Assembly: GCA_029983755.1 (NCBI GenBank)
Contig: JASBYX010000001.1
Span: forward strand, 1 to 64,000
Reading direction: 5' to 3'
From: Anaerovoracaceae bacterium
Lineage (GTDB): Bacteria; Bacillota; Clostridia; Peptostreptococcales; Anaerovoracaceae
Length of the DNA: 64,000 nt
Both the position numbers and the translations under genes were made by a program. The notes beneath the pieces were generated by a model. It was given only the letters and a program-made list of their open reading frames with translations. It did not search any database and was not told the DNA's origin. Below, one piece after another: positions 17,522 through 26,319 of this stretch; the first letter of the stretch is position 1; each line of letters starts with the position of its first letter.

Positions 17522-20332
17522 ATGCAGGACGGGAAAGATAATATGAGGAAGAAGCTTGTTGCAATTGACGGTACAAGCCTTATATACAGGGCTTTCTTTG
17601 CAATTCAAAATGAGATGAGAAATAAAGAAGGACAGAGTACCAGGGGAACTTATGGGTTTTTATCCATGATTTTCAAGCTTATGGAAGAGTATAAGCCTGA
17701 TTACTTTGCTGTTGCCTGGGATCTGAAGGCACCGACATTTAGACACAAGGCTTATGACGATTACAAAGCCAACAGAAAGCCTATGCCTGATGACCTTGCC
17801 AGCGAAATGCCTATACTTCAGTCTGTCTTAGAAGCACTGGATATCAAAAATCTCGCCATGGAAGGATATGAGGCTGATGATATTCTTGGGACTATAGCCA
17901 AGAGAGGCGAGGAGCAAGGGCTGGATGTTCTGATTGTTACCGGAGACAAAGATGCCCTTCAGCTTGCAACGGATCATGTTAAGGTAATGATTAACAGAAA
18001 GGGAATAACAAACTTCGATATTTATGATCGTGAGGCTATGATCAAAGAATACGGTTTGACCCCTCTGCAGTTCATAGACTTAAAGGCTCTGATGGGGGAT
18101 AAGTCAGACAATATACCGGGAGTTCCCGGTGTCGGCAAGGTTACAGGTCAGAAACTTATAAAGGAGTATGGGAGCCTTGATAATCTAAAGTCTAATATCG
18201 AAAAAATATCCAAACCCAAGCTAAAGCAATCTCTCATGGACTCAGCCGGGGATTTTGATACAAACAAGAAACTGGTAACCATTATCAAAGATGTTCCCAT
18301 AGAATTCGGCATAGAGGATCTTAAGTTTGATGACATCGACAAGAAGAAAACCAAGGAATGGTTTGTGAAATTAGATTTCAAGAGATTTCAAAAGATCTTA
18401 AATTTGGATTCTGTCGGTCTTGAAGGTGTTGAAAATCCAGACAAAGAGAGTTCGGATCTTGTACCTGTTGATATTGAGTTTGTAGATTCTTCTGAGAAAA
18501 TTATCGAGTCAATTGACACATATAACATTGATACATATAACAGGGAAAAAAAGGACAATAAGAATGATCAGAGAGAAGAGTTTAAGGTTTACATTAAAAC
18601 CTTTACAGATAACAATCATCTTAAAACTCCTAAAATCCAGGGCCTGGGGCTTTATTTTGACCAAAGGGCGTATTTGCTGACTGATGAATCTGAAGCAATT
18701 TCAACTATGGAGTACTTGCAGGAAGAGAATATCAGGATATGTGGTCACAACTTGAAAGAAGACATCTATCCCTTTGTCTTCCGGGGGTTAGACAGATTAA
18801 ACCTTTCCTTCGACACTCAAATTGCAGAATATGTCATCAACCCTTCTAAAAGGGATTACAAAATCGAGACTCTTTCCCTAGGTTACCTGTCTGTGGACAA
18901 GCTCACAGCCAAAGAGGATAGAAAAAAATCCGGTAGAAAGAAGAATACCGACACTCCTTCCTTCACATCACGAGAAGAGATTATCTCCTGGCTGGGAAAC
19001 TATTTTGTTGCTCTTGAAGAAATTGCGAAAATACAGAAAGAAAAGCTTTCAGACGGGGATTTGTCCAATTTGTTTGAAAAGATTGAAATGCCTCTTGTGA
19101 ATGTTCTTGCAAACATGGAAGCCGTTGGCGTTTCTGTTGACAAGGCTGTCCTTCTTGAAATGGGGGAAGAACTGTCGGAGCAGATCAAGGACTTGGAAGA
19201 GGAGATATATGAGGAAGCAGGGGAAGAGTTTAACATCAACTCTCCTGCCCAGCTAGGTATCGTGCTGTTTGAGAACATGGGTCTGCCTTTTGCCAAGAAA
19301 ACCAAGACCGGATATAGTACCAGCGTGGATGTTTTGGACAAACTCAAGGACAGCTATCCAATTGTTAATCTTGTATTGGAGTACAGGGCAGTCACCAAGC
19401 TCAGAAGTACGTATATCGATGGACTTCCTAAACTCATTGGGAAGGACGGTAGGATAAGGCCGCATTTCATGCAGACTGTCGCTGCTACAGGGAGACTCAG
19501 CTGTACTGAGCCAAACCTCCAAAACATTCCTATAAGGACTGAGCAGGGCAGAATGATCAGAAAAGCCTTTGTTTCTGAATCTTCTAAGAATGAAATGAAT
19601 GATGATGATTCTCATGACAACAATAATAAGGGAAAGAGAAAAATTCTCATAGGGGCTGATTACTCACAAATAGAGCTCAGGGTTTTGGCCCATCTTTCCG
19701 GTGATAAGGCTCTGATAGACGCATTCAACCATGGGGAGGATATACATAAGCTCACCGCAATGAAGGTGTTCGGTCTTTCTGAAGACGATATAACCCCACT
19801 ACACAGGAGCAGGGCTAAGGCAATTAACTTCGGCGTGATTTACGGCATGAGTGGTTTCGGCCTTTCTGAAAATTTGAACATAAGCAGAAAAGAGGCTGAG
19901 AGATACATTGAGGACTACTTCCATAAGTATAAGGCTGTAAAGGACTATATGGAGGGAGAGATAGAGTCTGTGAGAAAGAATGGATTTTCCGAGACTCTCC
20001 TAGGAAGGCGCAGGTACATAGGTGATATAAACGCTACCAACTACATGGTTAGAAAGGCTGCCGAAAGGCTTGCTATGAACTCTCCTATACAAGGGTCTGC
20101 CGCTGATATTATCAAGGTTGCCATGATCAATGTGTTCAACAGAATAAAGAGTGATCTTCCCGAAGTGAACCTTATTCTGCAAATCCACGATGAGCTTATA
20201 CTTGAAGGACCGGAAAATTTGGCAGATGAAATGAAGAAAATCCTAGTGGAGGAGATGGAAAATGCTGTTTCTCTTTCAGTGAAGCTGGATGCGAATATAG
20301 AGGAAGGGCATTCCTGGTATGACCTCAAATAG
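17522..20332 (+). CDS. polA: DNA polymerase I
   Basis: This repair and Okazaki-fragment polymerase has a 5'-3' nuclease domain (VAIDGTSLIYRAFF, EADDILGT, VTGDKDALQL, MGDKSDNIPGVPGVG), a 3'-5' exonuclease-like middle, and the polymerase domain with motif A DYSQIELRVL (D713), motif B RAKAINFGVIYGMSGFG and motif C QIHDEL (D890). The middle domain lacks the DxE of the proofreading site, so proofreading is probably absent, as in Bacillus. There is a low-complexity Asn/Asp insert just before motif A and a duplicated IDTYN pair near the domain junction. ATG 17522 is chosen; a TTG at 17516 and an ATG at 17543 are possible. Confidence 0.96.
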   Translation: MQDGKDNMRKKLVAIDGTSLIYRAFFAIQNEMRNKEGQSTRGTYGFLSMIFKLMEEYKPDYFAVAWDLKAPTFRHKAYDDYKANRKPMPDDLASEMPILQSVLEALDIKNLAMEGYEADDILGTIAKRGEEQGLDVLIVTGDKDALQLATDHVKVMINRKGITNFDIYDREAMIKEYGLTPLQFIDLKALMGDKSDNIPGVPGVGKVTGQKLIKEYGSLDNLKSNIEKISKPKLKQSLMDSAGDFDTNKKLVTIIKDVPIEFGIEDLKFDDIDKKKTKEWFVKLDFKRFQKILNLDSVGLEGVENPDKESSDLVPVDIEFVDSSEKIIESIDTYNIDTYNREKKDNKNDQREEFKVYIKTFTDNNHLKTPKIQGLGLYFDQRAYLLTDESEAISTMEYLQEENIRICGHNLKEDIYPFVFRGLDRLNLSFDTQIAEYVINPSKRDYKIETLSLGYLSVDKLTAKEDRKKSGRKKNTDTPSFTSREEIISWLGNYFVALEEIAKIQKEKLSDGDLSNLFEKIEMPLVNVLANMEAVGVSVDKAVLLEMGEELSEQIKDLEEEIYEEAGEEFNINSPAQLGIVLFENMGLPFAKKTKTGYSTSVDVLDKLKDSYPIVNLVLEYRAVTKLRSTYIDGLPKLIGKDGRIRPHFMQTVAATGRLSCTEPNLQNIPIRTEQGRMIRKAFVSESSKNEMNDDDSHDNNNKGKRKILIGADYSQIELRVLAHLSGDKALIDAFNHGEDIHKLTAMKVFGLSEDDITPLHRSRAKAINFGVIYGMSGFGLSENLNISRKEAERYIEDYFHKYKAVKDYMEGEIESVRKNGFSETLLGRRRYIGDINATNYMVRKAAERLAMNSPIQGSAADIIKVAMINVFNRIKSDLPEVNLILQIHDELILEGPENLADEMKKILVEEMENAVSLSVKLDANIEEGHSWYDLK

Positions 20333-20379
20333 TTTTTGTTTTTCATTTGTGCGCATATTTAATGTAAATGGAGAATTCC

Positions 20380-21060
20380 GTGAAAAAATGTATTAAAGTA
20401 GGGATTACCGGAGGCTCAGGAGCTGGAAAGTCAACTGTCTGCAGCTATATTCGAAATCAAGGATATGAGGTAATCGACAGTGATGAAATTGCAAAGAATA
20501 TTCTTGCAAAGGGCACAAAACAGTTTTCAATCGTTAAGGAACACTTCGGTGAGGGTATTTTGCTACCTGATGGTGATATTGACAGGAAAAAACTGGGCTC
20601 AATAGTATTTGCAGATAGGAAAGAACTGAACTTTTTACAAAATGTGGTGACCAAGGGAGCTGTAGAGGAAGTGAGACGCCTTATGAAGAATTTCTGCTAC
20701 TCATATTCAGGCGGCATCATTGAACCTGCAGATCAAAGAATTAATAAAAATAATCAAAGCATCGATGAAAACCGAATCGTCTTCGTAGATGCACCTATTT
20801 TGTTCGAAACAGGCCTAAATATGGAAATGGATTTCGTGTGGATGGTTCATTCCAAGAAGGAGATTAGGCTGGAAAGGCTTGCTAAAAGAGACGGGCTCAC
20901 TTTTGAAGAATTGGAAAAGAGAATGGGAGCTCAGATGCCGGAAGAAGAAAAAATTTCAAAATCCGATTTTGTGATTGAAAATAACGGGACGATAGAGAAG
21001 CTTTCCACAATTATCCATGGAGAACTAAACAGATTGAAGCAGCTCGAGTTCCGGGAATAG
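20380..21060 (+). CDS. coaE: Dephospho-CoA kinase
   Basis: This enzyme catalyses the last step of coenzyme A synthesis. The 226-residue protein has the P-loop GGSGAGKS (residues 11-18), the DSDEIAK acceptor region and the PILFETGL segment, followed by RLAKRDGLTFEELEKRM. Between the central helices and VDAPILFE there is an extra hydrophilic stretch rich in Asn, Gln and Asp, unlike the usual compact enzyme. GTG 20380 with GGAG five bases upstream is preferred over ATG 20368, which lacks a binding site. It follows polA closely, as in many Firmicutes. Confidence 0.93.
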   Translation: MKKCIKVGITGGSGAGKSTVCSYIRNQGYEVIDSDEIAKNILAKGTKQFSIVKEHFGEGILLPDGDIDRKKLGSIVFADRKELNFLQNVVTKGAVEEVRRLMKNFCYSYSGGIIEPADQRINKNNQSIDENRIVFVDAPILFETGLNMEMDFVWMVHSKKEIRLERLAKRDGLTFEELEKRMGAQMPEEEKISKSDFVIENNGTIEKLSTIIHGELNRLKQLEFRE

Positions 21061-21153
21061 TTTGTTGTCATTTGTTCATTAAGGCTTGGGTAAATTAATT
21101 ATGCACAGACTGCTATGTGTATGAAAAATAATCAGAGAGGTAAATTCTAACAT

Positions 21154-22821
21154 ATGAAAATTGAATCCAACAGATCGCTTTTGCGAGATACTGTAGACTT
21201 TCTTCATAAAAATATAATAGTTGTAATCGTGTGCTTTGTGGTGATTTCCGGAATAATCGCCACTTTATTCATATACCTTGACAAGGACTCTGAAAAAGAG
21301 AAAAAAGACGTGACAAAATTCCAGGCTTCAGACACCCTGTATTTTTCTATAAGGCAACCACAAAACATGAATATCCTCAAATCCAACGAGGTAGATGTGA
21401 ATCAAATGTGGCATCTGCTGTATTCCGGGCTTTTTTACTTTAACAAAGACCTGAGCGTGGCTCCCGACCTTGTCGAAACATACAAAACCGATGAGTCAAC
21501 CGGAACTGTTTCCCTAAAACTCAAAAGCAACGGCTCATTTTCAGACGGATCTCAAATTAAGGCTGATGATGTTGAGTACACAGTAGACACCATAAAGGAA
21601 ATAGGGGAAGAAGGACCGTTTTTCTCTTACGGGAACAAAATATCTTCAGTAGAGAAGACGGGTGATTTCGATGTTACAATTCACTTCGCCTCCCCAAGTG
21701 ATGCCAGCTTGTCAAATCTGGTTTTTCCAATAGTCTCCTCCAAAAGCTTCCAAAAGGATTCCACAGAATATGAGCAGGTAACATCAGGAATATACGCTTT
21801 AACATCTCATAATGAAAACGGATTCAATCTTTCTCCTAACAAGGGATATTTTGGCGAAAAAGCCGCAAACAAGCTTGTATTTACTTTTGCAAAGCAAGGA
21901 GAGGATTTAAACGGTCTTATTACCATAGGCGCACTTACATCCAAACTTGCTAAGGGAATAAACTCTCAGTCGGATGCAGATGACCTTCAGCTCAACTTTA
22001 CGCCTATAACATCAAACCGAATGGAGTACATAGGATTTAACTTTAGAAATGTATTTTTAAAGGATAAAACCCTTCGCAGAGCCATAGTGAAGTCGATTAA
22101 TTTCAATTCTCTTGTTGAGGACTATTTCGGTGGACTCGGTTTACCAAACGGCACCATTTATTTCCCCGGATTTTTGGGAGTAAAAAAATCTAAAGGCATG
22201 GATTACAGTCCATCAAAGGCAGTTGTTTCTTTGGAAAATAAGGGATACAAAAAAATCGACGATAGTAACTCTCTCCTAACTAAAAAGGGGGAAAAGGTAA
22301 ACCTGAAACTTTTGATAAACGACTCTAATCCTCTCAGGGTATCAATGGCAGAAGATATTAAAAATTATTTAAAAAAAATTAATATCGATCTGCAAATTGA
22401 GTCAGTTCCTGATAGCGACTATTTTTCAAGGCTGGGAGAGGGTAATTTCGATATGTTCATAGGTGGAATGGACTTTGATCCAAGGTATGATTTAAGAAAA
22501 CTATTTGACAAATCCGGGTCAATCGGTTATTCTAATGAAGATGTAATTAATCTTGTGGATCAAATGGAGCATTGTATCTCATCAGATAAACGTCAGAAAG
22601 TTTTCAAGATGCTTTCTGATAGGCTTACTGAAGATGTGCCGTATTATTGCATAGGATATTATGAATACGGTCTTGTTTCAGGAGGCAAATGGGAGAAGAA
22701 GCCTGATCCTACATTCTTCAACATCTACAACGGTTGTGAGAACTGGAAGTGGAGTAGGCCTGATTCTGTCAAGGATAAGTCTAATCTAAAAGATGATGGG
22801 AAGGATGACAAATCTGAATAG
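21154..22821 (+). CDS. Membrane-anchored extracellular solute-binding protein, family 5 (OppA/DppA-like)
   Basis: The 555-residue protein has a short cytoplasmic N-terminus, one hydrophobic segment at about residues 20-42, then a peptide-binding-protein fold: WHLLYSGLFYFNKDLSVAPDLVETYK, GSFSDGSQIKADDVEYTVDTIK, and NFRNVFLKDKTLRRAIVKSIN are typical of SBP family 5. No lipobox cysteine follows the hydrophobic segment, so it appears to be membrane anchored rather than a lipoprotein. No permease or ATPase gene lies nearby, so its partner is elsewhere or absent. The stop is 19 bp before a tRNA-Leu gene. Confidence 0.88.
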   Translation: MKIESNRSLLRDTVDFLHKNIIVVIVCFVVISGIIATLFIYLDKDSEKEKKDVTKFQASDTLYFSIRQPQNMNILKSNEVDVNQMWHLLYSGLFYFNKDLSVAPDLVETYKTDESTGTVSLKLKSNGSFSDGSQIKADDVEYTVDTIKEIGEEGPFFSYGNKISSVEKTGDFDVTIHFASPSDASLSNLVFPIVSSKSFQKDSTEYEQVTSGIYALTSHNENGFNLSPNKGYFGEKAANKLVFTFAKQGEDLNGLITIGALTSKLAKGINSQSDADDLQLNFTPITSNRMEYIGFNFRNVFLKDKTLRRAIVKSINFNSLVEDYFGGLGLPNGTIYFPGFLGVKKSKGMDYSPSKAVVSLENKGYKKIDDSNSLLTKKGEKVNLKLLINDSNPLRVSMAEDIKNYLKKINIDLQIESVPDSDYFSRLGEGNFDMFIGGMDFDPRYDLRKLFDKSGSIGYSNEDVINLVDQMEHCISSDKRQKVFKMLSDRLTEDVPYYCIGYYEYGLVSGGKWEKKPDPTFFNIYNGCENWKWSRPDSVKDKSNLKDDGKDDKSE

Positions 22822-22840
22822 AGGGAGATTAATTCTCTGT

Positions 22841-22923
22841 GCGGCCGTGGCGGAATAGGCAGACGCGCACGTTTGAGGGGCGTGTGGGCAACCGTGCTGG
22901 TTCAAATCCAGTCGGCCGCACCA
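22841..22923 (+). tRNA. tRNA-Leu (anticodon GAG)
   Basis: This 83-base tRNA has a 7-bp acceptor stem (GCGGCCG with CGGCCGC), the long variable arm of a class II tRNA, a GGTTCAAATCC T-arm and an encoded CCA end. The anticodon stem CACGT/GCGTG encloses loop TTGAGGG, so the anticodon is GAG, which reads CUC/CUU leucine codons. Confidence 0.95.
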
Positions 22924-22931
22924 TTTTATTT

Positions 22932-23018
22932 GCCGGCGTGATGGAATTGGCAGACGTGCAGGATTCAAAATCCTGTGGTGGCAACACCGTATGGGTTCGA
23001 CCCCCATCGCCGGCACCA
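22932..23018 (+). tRNA. tRNA-Leu (anticodon CAA)
   Basis: This 87-base class II tRNA has acceptor stem GCCGGCG/CGCCGGC, a long variable arm, a GGGTTCGACCC T-arm and an encoded CCA. The anticodon stem CAGGA/TCCTG encloses loop TTCAAAA, giving anticodon CAA, which reads UUG. It is only eight bases downstream of the first tRNA-Leu, so the pair is cotranscribed. Confidence 0.95.
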
Positions 23019-23075
23019 CTACGTTTAAATTAAATCAAATATATTTCATATTGAAAACATACAAGGAGGTAGAAC

Positions 23076-23624
23076 ATGCCAGCAGGACTAGGTGCAAACT
23101 TTGTAATTTTAATCGTGTTTATCGTAGGTATATATTTCCTACTCATAAGACCACAGAAGAAGAAAGAGAAGGCTATCGCATCCATGAGAGATAGCATTCA
23201 GGCGGGAGATCAGATTGTCACTATCGGCGGCATCTGTGGAAAAGTTGTAAAGACTAACCCTGAAACTTTAATCATCCAGGTAGGTGCAGATAAGACAAAG
23301 TTTGAGGTTATGAGATGGTCTATTTCAAGCGTTACAAGCAAATCCAAGTCATCTTCAGACAGAGGCGGAGAGAAGAAGGAAGTAAAGAAGTTCACTCCTA
23401 AGAAGCTTAAGAAGGATAAGGAAGAGAAGGGTAACGATAGAGAAGAGAAGCATGACGCTGATATTGCTGTGGAAACAGGAGCTGTAGCTACAGAGGAACT
23501 TAAAGAATCAAAGGCTAAATCCGATAATTCTGATGAATTTAAGCATGACTCTGAAGTTGCAGTAGAAACCGGTGCAGTTGAGGCTGAAGAATATAAGGAG
23601 AACATAGGAGATTTGGAAGCTTAA
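23076..23624 (+). CDS. yajC: Preprotein translocase subunit YajC with extended C-terminal tail
   Basis: YajC is a small membrane protein that associates with SecDF. Residues 1-85 show the family: one N-terminal membrane helix (VILIVFIVGIYFLLIRPQKKK) and the domain MRDSIQAGDQIVTIGGICGKV. The remaining 95 or so residues are a charged Lys/Glu tail not found in typical 85-110 residue YajC proteins, with two near-identical copies of HDADIAVETGAVATEELKE. An AAGGAGG site precedes the ATG. An intrinsic terminator separates it from secDF, which has its own promoter. Confidence 0.93.
   Translation: MPAGLGANFVILIVFIVGIYFLLIRPQKKKEKAIASMRDSIQAGDQIVTIGGICGKVVKTNPETLIIQVGADKTKFEVMRWSISSVTSKSKSSSDRGGEKKEVKKFTPKKLKKDKEEKGNDREEKHDADIAVETGAVATEELKESKAKSDNSDEFKHDSEVAVETGAVEAEEYKENIGDLEA
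23451..23603 (+). repeat. Two-copy repeat in the yajC tail
   Basis: The segments at about 23451-23510 and 23544-23603 encode the near-identical units HDADIAVETGAVATEELKE and HDSEVAVETGAVEAEEYKE. The protein match is much higher than the DNA match, which has many silent changes, so the duplication is not recent. Confidence 0.8.
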
Positions 23625-23667
23625 TCTTCCTATGAATTCGTTTTCAGCTTTATATGATTTCGATCTG

Positions 23668-23704
23668 AAGTATGGTGTATGGAATATACACCATACTTTT
23701 TATA
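23668..23704 (+). terminator. Intrinsic terminator after yajC
   Basis: The stem TATGGTGTAT (23671-23680) pairs perfectly with ATACACCATA (23686-23695) and extends by three more pairs to 13 bp, with a five-base loop and a TTTTTATAT tail. Confidence 0.85.
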
Positions 23705-23786
23705 TATTATGCGAATATTTACGATATGAGAAGGAATAAGCACCTGCTGTCTTGTCTTGAAACAGAAGAAAATACCTTGTTAGCCC

Positions 23787-23815
23787 TTGCCGATTCAAGG
23801 GAAAAGTAGTAGAAT
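23787..23815 (+). promoter_or_regulatory. Promoter of secDF
   Basis: TTGCCG (23787-23792), a 17-base spacer and TAGAAT (23810-23815), about 45 bases before the secDF start and after the yajC terminator. Confidence 0.6.
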
Positions 23816-23858
23816 ATACTATGTATGAAATTATTTTTTTATAAGTGAAGGTGACGTT

Positions 23859-26087
23859 ATGAATCTTAAAGTCAGAAGAATTTTATCTGTGCTCATACTT
23901 GCCGTAGTAGTTTTCGGTTGGTATGTTTCCATCTTTGGTATAGGAAATTACAAATCCATCAAAGATGCGTTGAAATTTGGTCTGGATATCAACGGGGGAG
24001 TATACGTTGTTATGGAGGCTGAAACCAAAGCTAAAGGGGCAGAACTTAAAGGCCTTATGGAACAAACCAAGGAAGTTCTGAATAACCGTGTTAATGCCAT
24101 GGGAATTTCTGAATCCACTGTTGTAATTGAAGGTAACAACAGACTCAGGGTAGAAATGCCTGGTGTTAAGGATGCGGAAGCAGCCATCGATCAAATCGGT
24201 AAGACGGCGCAACTTAGATTTATTTTAGCAGACGGATCTGAGGTTTTGACAGGGGATAGAGTTAAGGATGCATCCATTAGCCCTGATTCTCAGAATGGCG
24301 GATACAAGATAGATTTGAAATTTGACAGTAAAGGAACCAAGCTCTTTGAAGAAGGGACTTCAAAGGCTGTGTCCGGAACTGTAACTCCATCTGTTAAGGG
24401 AATGTCACCAAATGAGATAGCTATTGTACTTGATGACAAGATCGTAACACATCCTAGAGTACAGCAAGTAATCAACAGCGGAAGCTGTGAGATCACAAGT
24501 GGAAGCGGAGGATATGCAAAGGAAGAGGCAAGCACTACTGCCGCACTTATAAGGGGTGGAGCTCTTCCTGTAACCCTCAAAGAGATATCTTCATCAGTTC
24601 AAACTGCAACCATCGGTGAAGATGCCTTAGCCAAATCCGTTACGGCAGGTATCATCGGCATAGCTTTAGTATTCTTAATCATGATAGTGTGCTATAGGCT
24701 TCTAGGAGTTGTAGCGAGCATATCGTTGCTTCTATATGTACTCCTTGTTTTGTGGTCCATGTCTGCAATGGGAGGCGTATTAACCTTGCCGGGAATAGCA
24801 GGTATCATACTGTCCATCGGTATGGCGGTGGATGCCAACGTAATTATATTCTCAAGGATTAAAGAAGAGATTACCTCAGGCAAGACGGTAAGAGTCGCAA
24901 TTGATCAGGGATTCAAACACGCTCTGACAACCGTACTCGATGCCCAGATAACAACTTTAATTGCGACAGTTGTTTTGTATGAGATCGGTTCAACAATTGT
25001 AAAGGGATTTGCACTCACACTGATGATCGGTATCATCATAAGCATATTTACAGCTGTAATTATTACCCAGATATTTGTCGGTATTTTGGCTAACAGCAAG
25101 AAGATAAGCAAGACTGCGCTCCTTGGAATACCTGCTGAAGGTAAGGCTAAGTCCTTCTCTGACATAGAAATCAAACTGATAGAAAAGAGAAAGCTCTTCT
25201 ATGGAATAAGTGCTGCTGTTATCATAGTAGGTTTGCTGTTTGGAATAATTAGAGGTTTCAATTATGGTATCGATTTCACAGGTGGTACTATGATGGAATT
25301 CGACATGGGTAAAAAGGTAAGTTCACAGCAGATAGAAAAGGCTCTGGATAAATATGATTTAGATCCTCAAATCGTCTTCTCCGGTGAGAAGAGCGAAAGG
25401 GCTGTTATTAAAACCATTAAAGCCTTGGATAATAAGGACAGAGGTAAGATCATTGAAACTATGAAGGAGGAGTTCAATCTCAAGGATGATTCAGTTCTTG
25501 CTTCGGAGCAGTTTGGCCCTACCATCGGTAAAGAGCTTAAGACCAACGCTGTAAAATCTATAGCTTTAGCTGCTGTAGGCATGCTCATATACATAATATT
25601 CAGGTTCAAATCTTGGAAGTATGGAGTATCATCTATTGCCGGAGTACTTCACGATGTGTGCGTGATGCTTGCGTTTTATGCAATATTCGGCGTTACCATC
25701 AACAATCCGTTTATAGCAGGTATTTTGACTGTAGTAGGTTACTCCATAAATGACACCATTGTAATTTTCGATAGAATAAGAGAGAATAGGCATCTTCACA
25801 GGAAGAAACCTCTGCTCAATATTTTGAACTTCAGCATCGGACAGACTCTTGATAGATCTCTGATAACTTCTCTTACTACGATAGTTTGTATGATACCACT
25901 GTTTATAATGGTTTCAGCTTCTATCAGAGAGTTTGTGCTACCTCTGATGATTGGTGTCATTGTAGGAACATATTCATCAATATTCCTCTGCAGCCCTCTT
26001 CTGTATGAGTTTTCAAAGGGTGAAGAAAAATCGACTTACGAGACCAAACACAAGAAGGCTAAGAAGGAGAAGAAAGATAAGCAATAA
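23859..26087 (+). CDS. secDF: Fused protein translocase subunit SecDF
   Basis: SecDF uses the proton or sodium gradient to help pull preproteins through SecYEG. The 742-residue protein joins SecD (FGLDINGGVYVVME; later MSAMGGVLTLPGIAGIILSIGMAVDANVIIFSRIKEE) with SecF (FNYGIDFTGGTMMEF; GVLHDVCVMLAFYAIFGVTINNPF; VVGYSINDTIVIFDRIRENR) in one chain of about twelve membrane spans, as in Bacillus and some Clostridia. The C-terminus is a lysine-rich cytoplasmic tail. AAGGTGA precedes the ATG. Confidence 0.97.
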   Translation: MNLKVRRILSVLILAVVVFGWYVSIFGIGNYKSIKDALKFGLDINGGVYVVMEAETKAKGAELKGLMEQTKEVLNNRVNAMGISESTVVIEGNNRLRVEMPGVKDAEAAIDQIGKTAQLRFILADGSEVLTGDRVKDASISPDSQNGGYKIDLKFDSKGTKLFEEGTSKAVSGTVTPSVKGMSPNEIAIVLDDKIVTHPRVQQVINSGSCEITSGSGGYAKEEASTTAALIRGGALPVTLKEISSSVQTATIGEDALAKSVTAGIIGIALVFLIMIVCYRLLGVVASISLLLYVLLVLWSMSAMGGVLTLPGIAGIILSIGMAVDANVIIFSRIKEEITSGKTVRVAIDQGFKHALTTVLDAQITTLIATVVLYEIGSTIVKGFALTLMIGIIISIFTAVIITQIFVGILANSKKISKTALLGIPAEGKAKSFSDIEIKLIEKRKLFYGISAAVIIVGLLFGIIRGFNYGIDFTGGTMMEFDMGKKVSSQQIEKALDKYDLDPQIVFSGEKSERAVIKTIKALDNKDRGKIIETMKEEFNLKDDSVLASEQFGPTIGKELKTNAVKSIALAAVGMLIYIIFRFKSWKYGVSSIAGVLHDVCVMLAFYAIFGVTINNPFIAGILTVVGYSINDTIVIFDRIRENRHLHRKKPLLNILNFSIGQTLDRSLITSLTTIVCMIPLFIMVSASIREFVLPLMIGVIVGTYSSIFLCSPLLYEFSKGEEKSTYETKHKKAKKEKKDKQ

Positions 26088-26191
26088 GCAGACAAGTTCA
26101 GCTTGAGATATTTCTGTGAATGAAGAATCTAGTCTAGATACCATTAAAAGATAAATGTTATCGGACAGATAAGATATTTGATAGACGCTTG

Positions 26192-26225
26192 ATACCAGCA
26201 GAGTTTAAGTGAATTCTGCTGGTAT
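26192..26225 (+). terminator. Hairpin after secDF (probable terminator)
   Basis: ATACCAGCAGA (26192-26202) pairs perfectly with TCTGCTGGTAT (26215-26225) around a 12-base loop. The T tract downstream is short (AGTTTAT), so termination may be partial. It separates secDF from relA. Confidence 0.6.
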
Positions 26226-26319
26226 AGTTTATCATCAATGATTTGATTATATTTCACTTAATAGGGTAGGAAATTTATAGTTATATTATTGGATTTTGAC
26301 GGAACATACGGAACAACTG

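Noticed and set aside
22786..23033. Reading frames on both strands across the two tRNA-Leu genes
   Set aside because: Their translations are the well-known artefacts of reading through tRNA genes; the tRNA structures explain the sequence.
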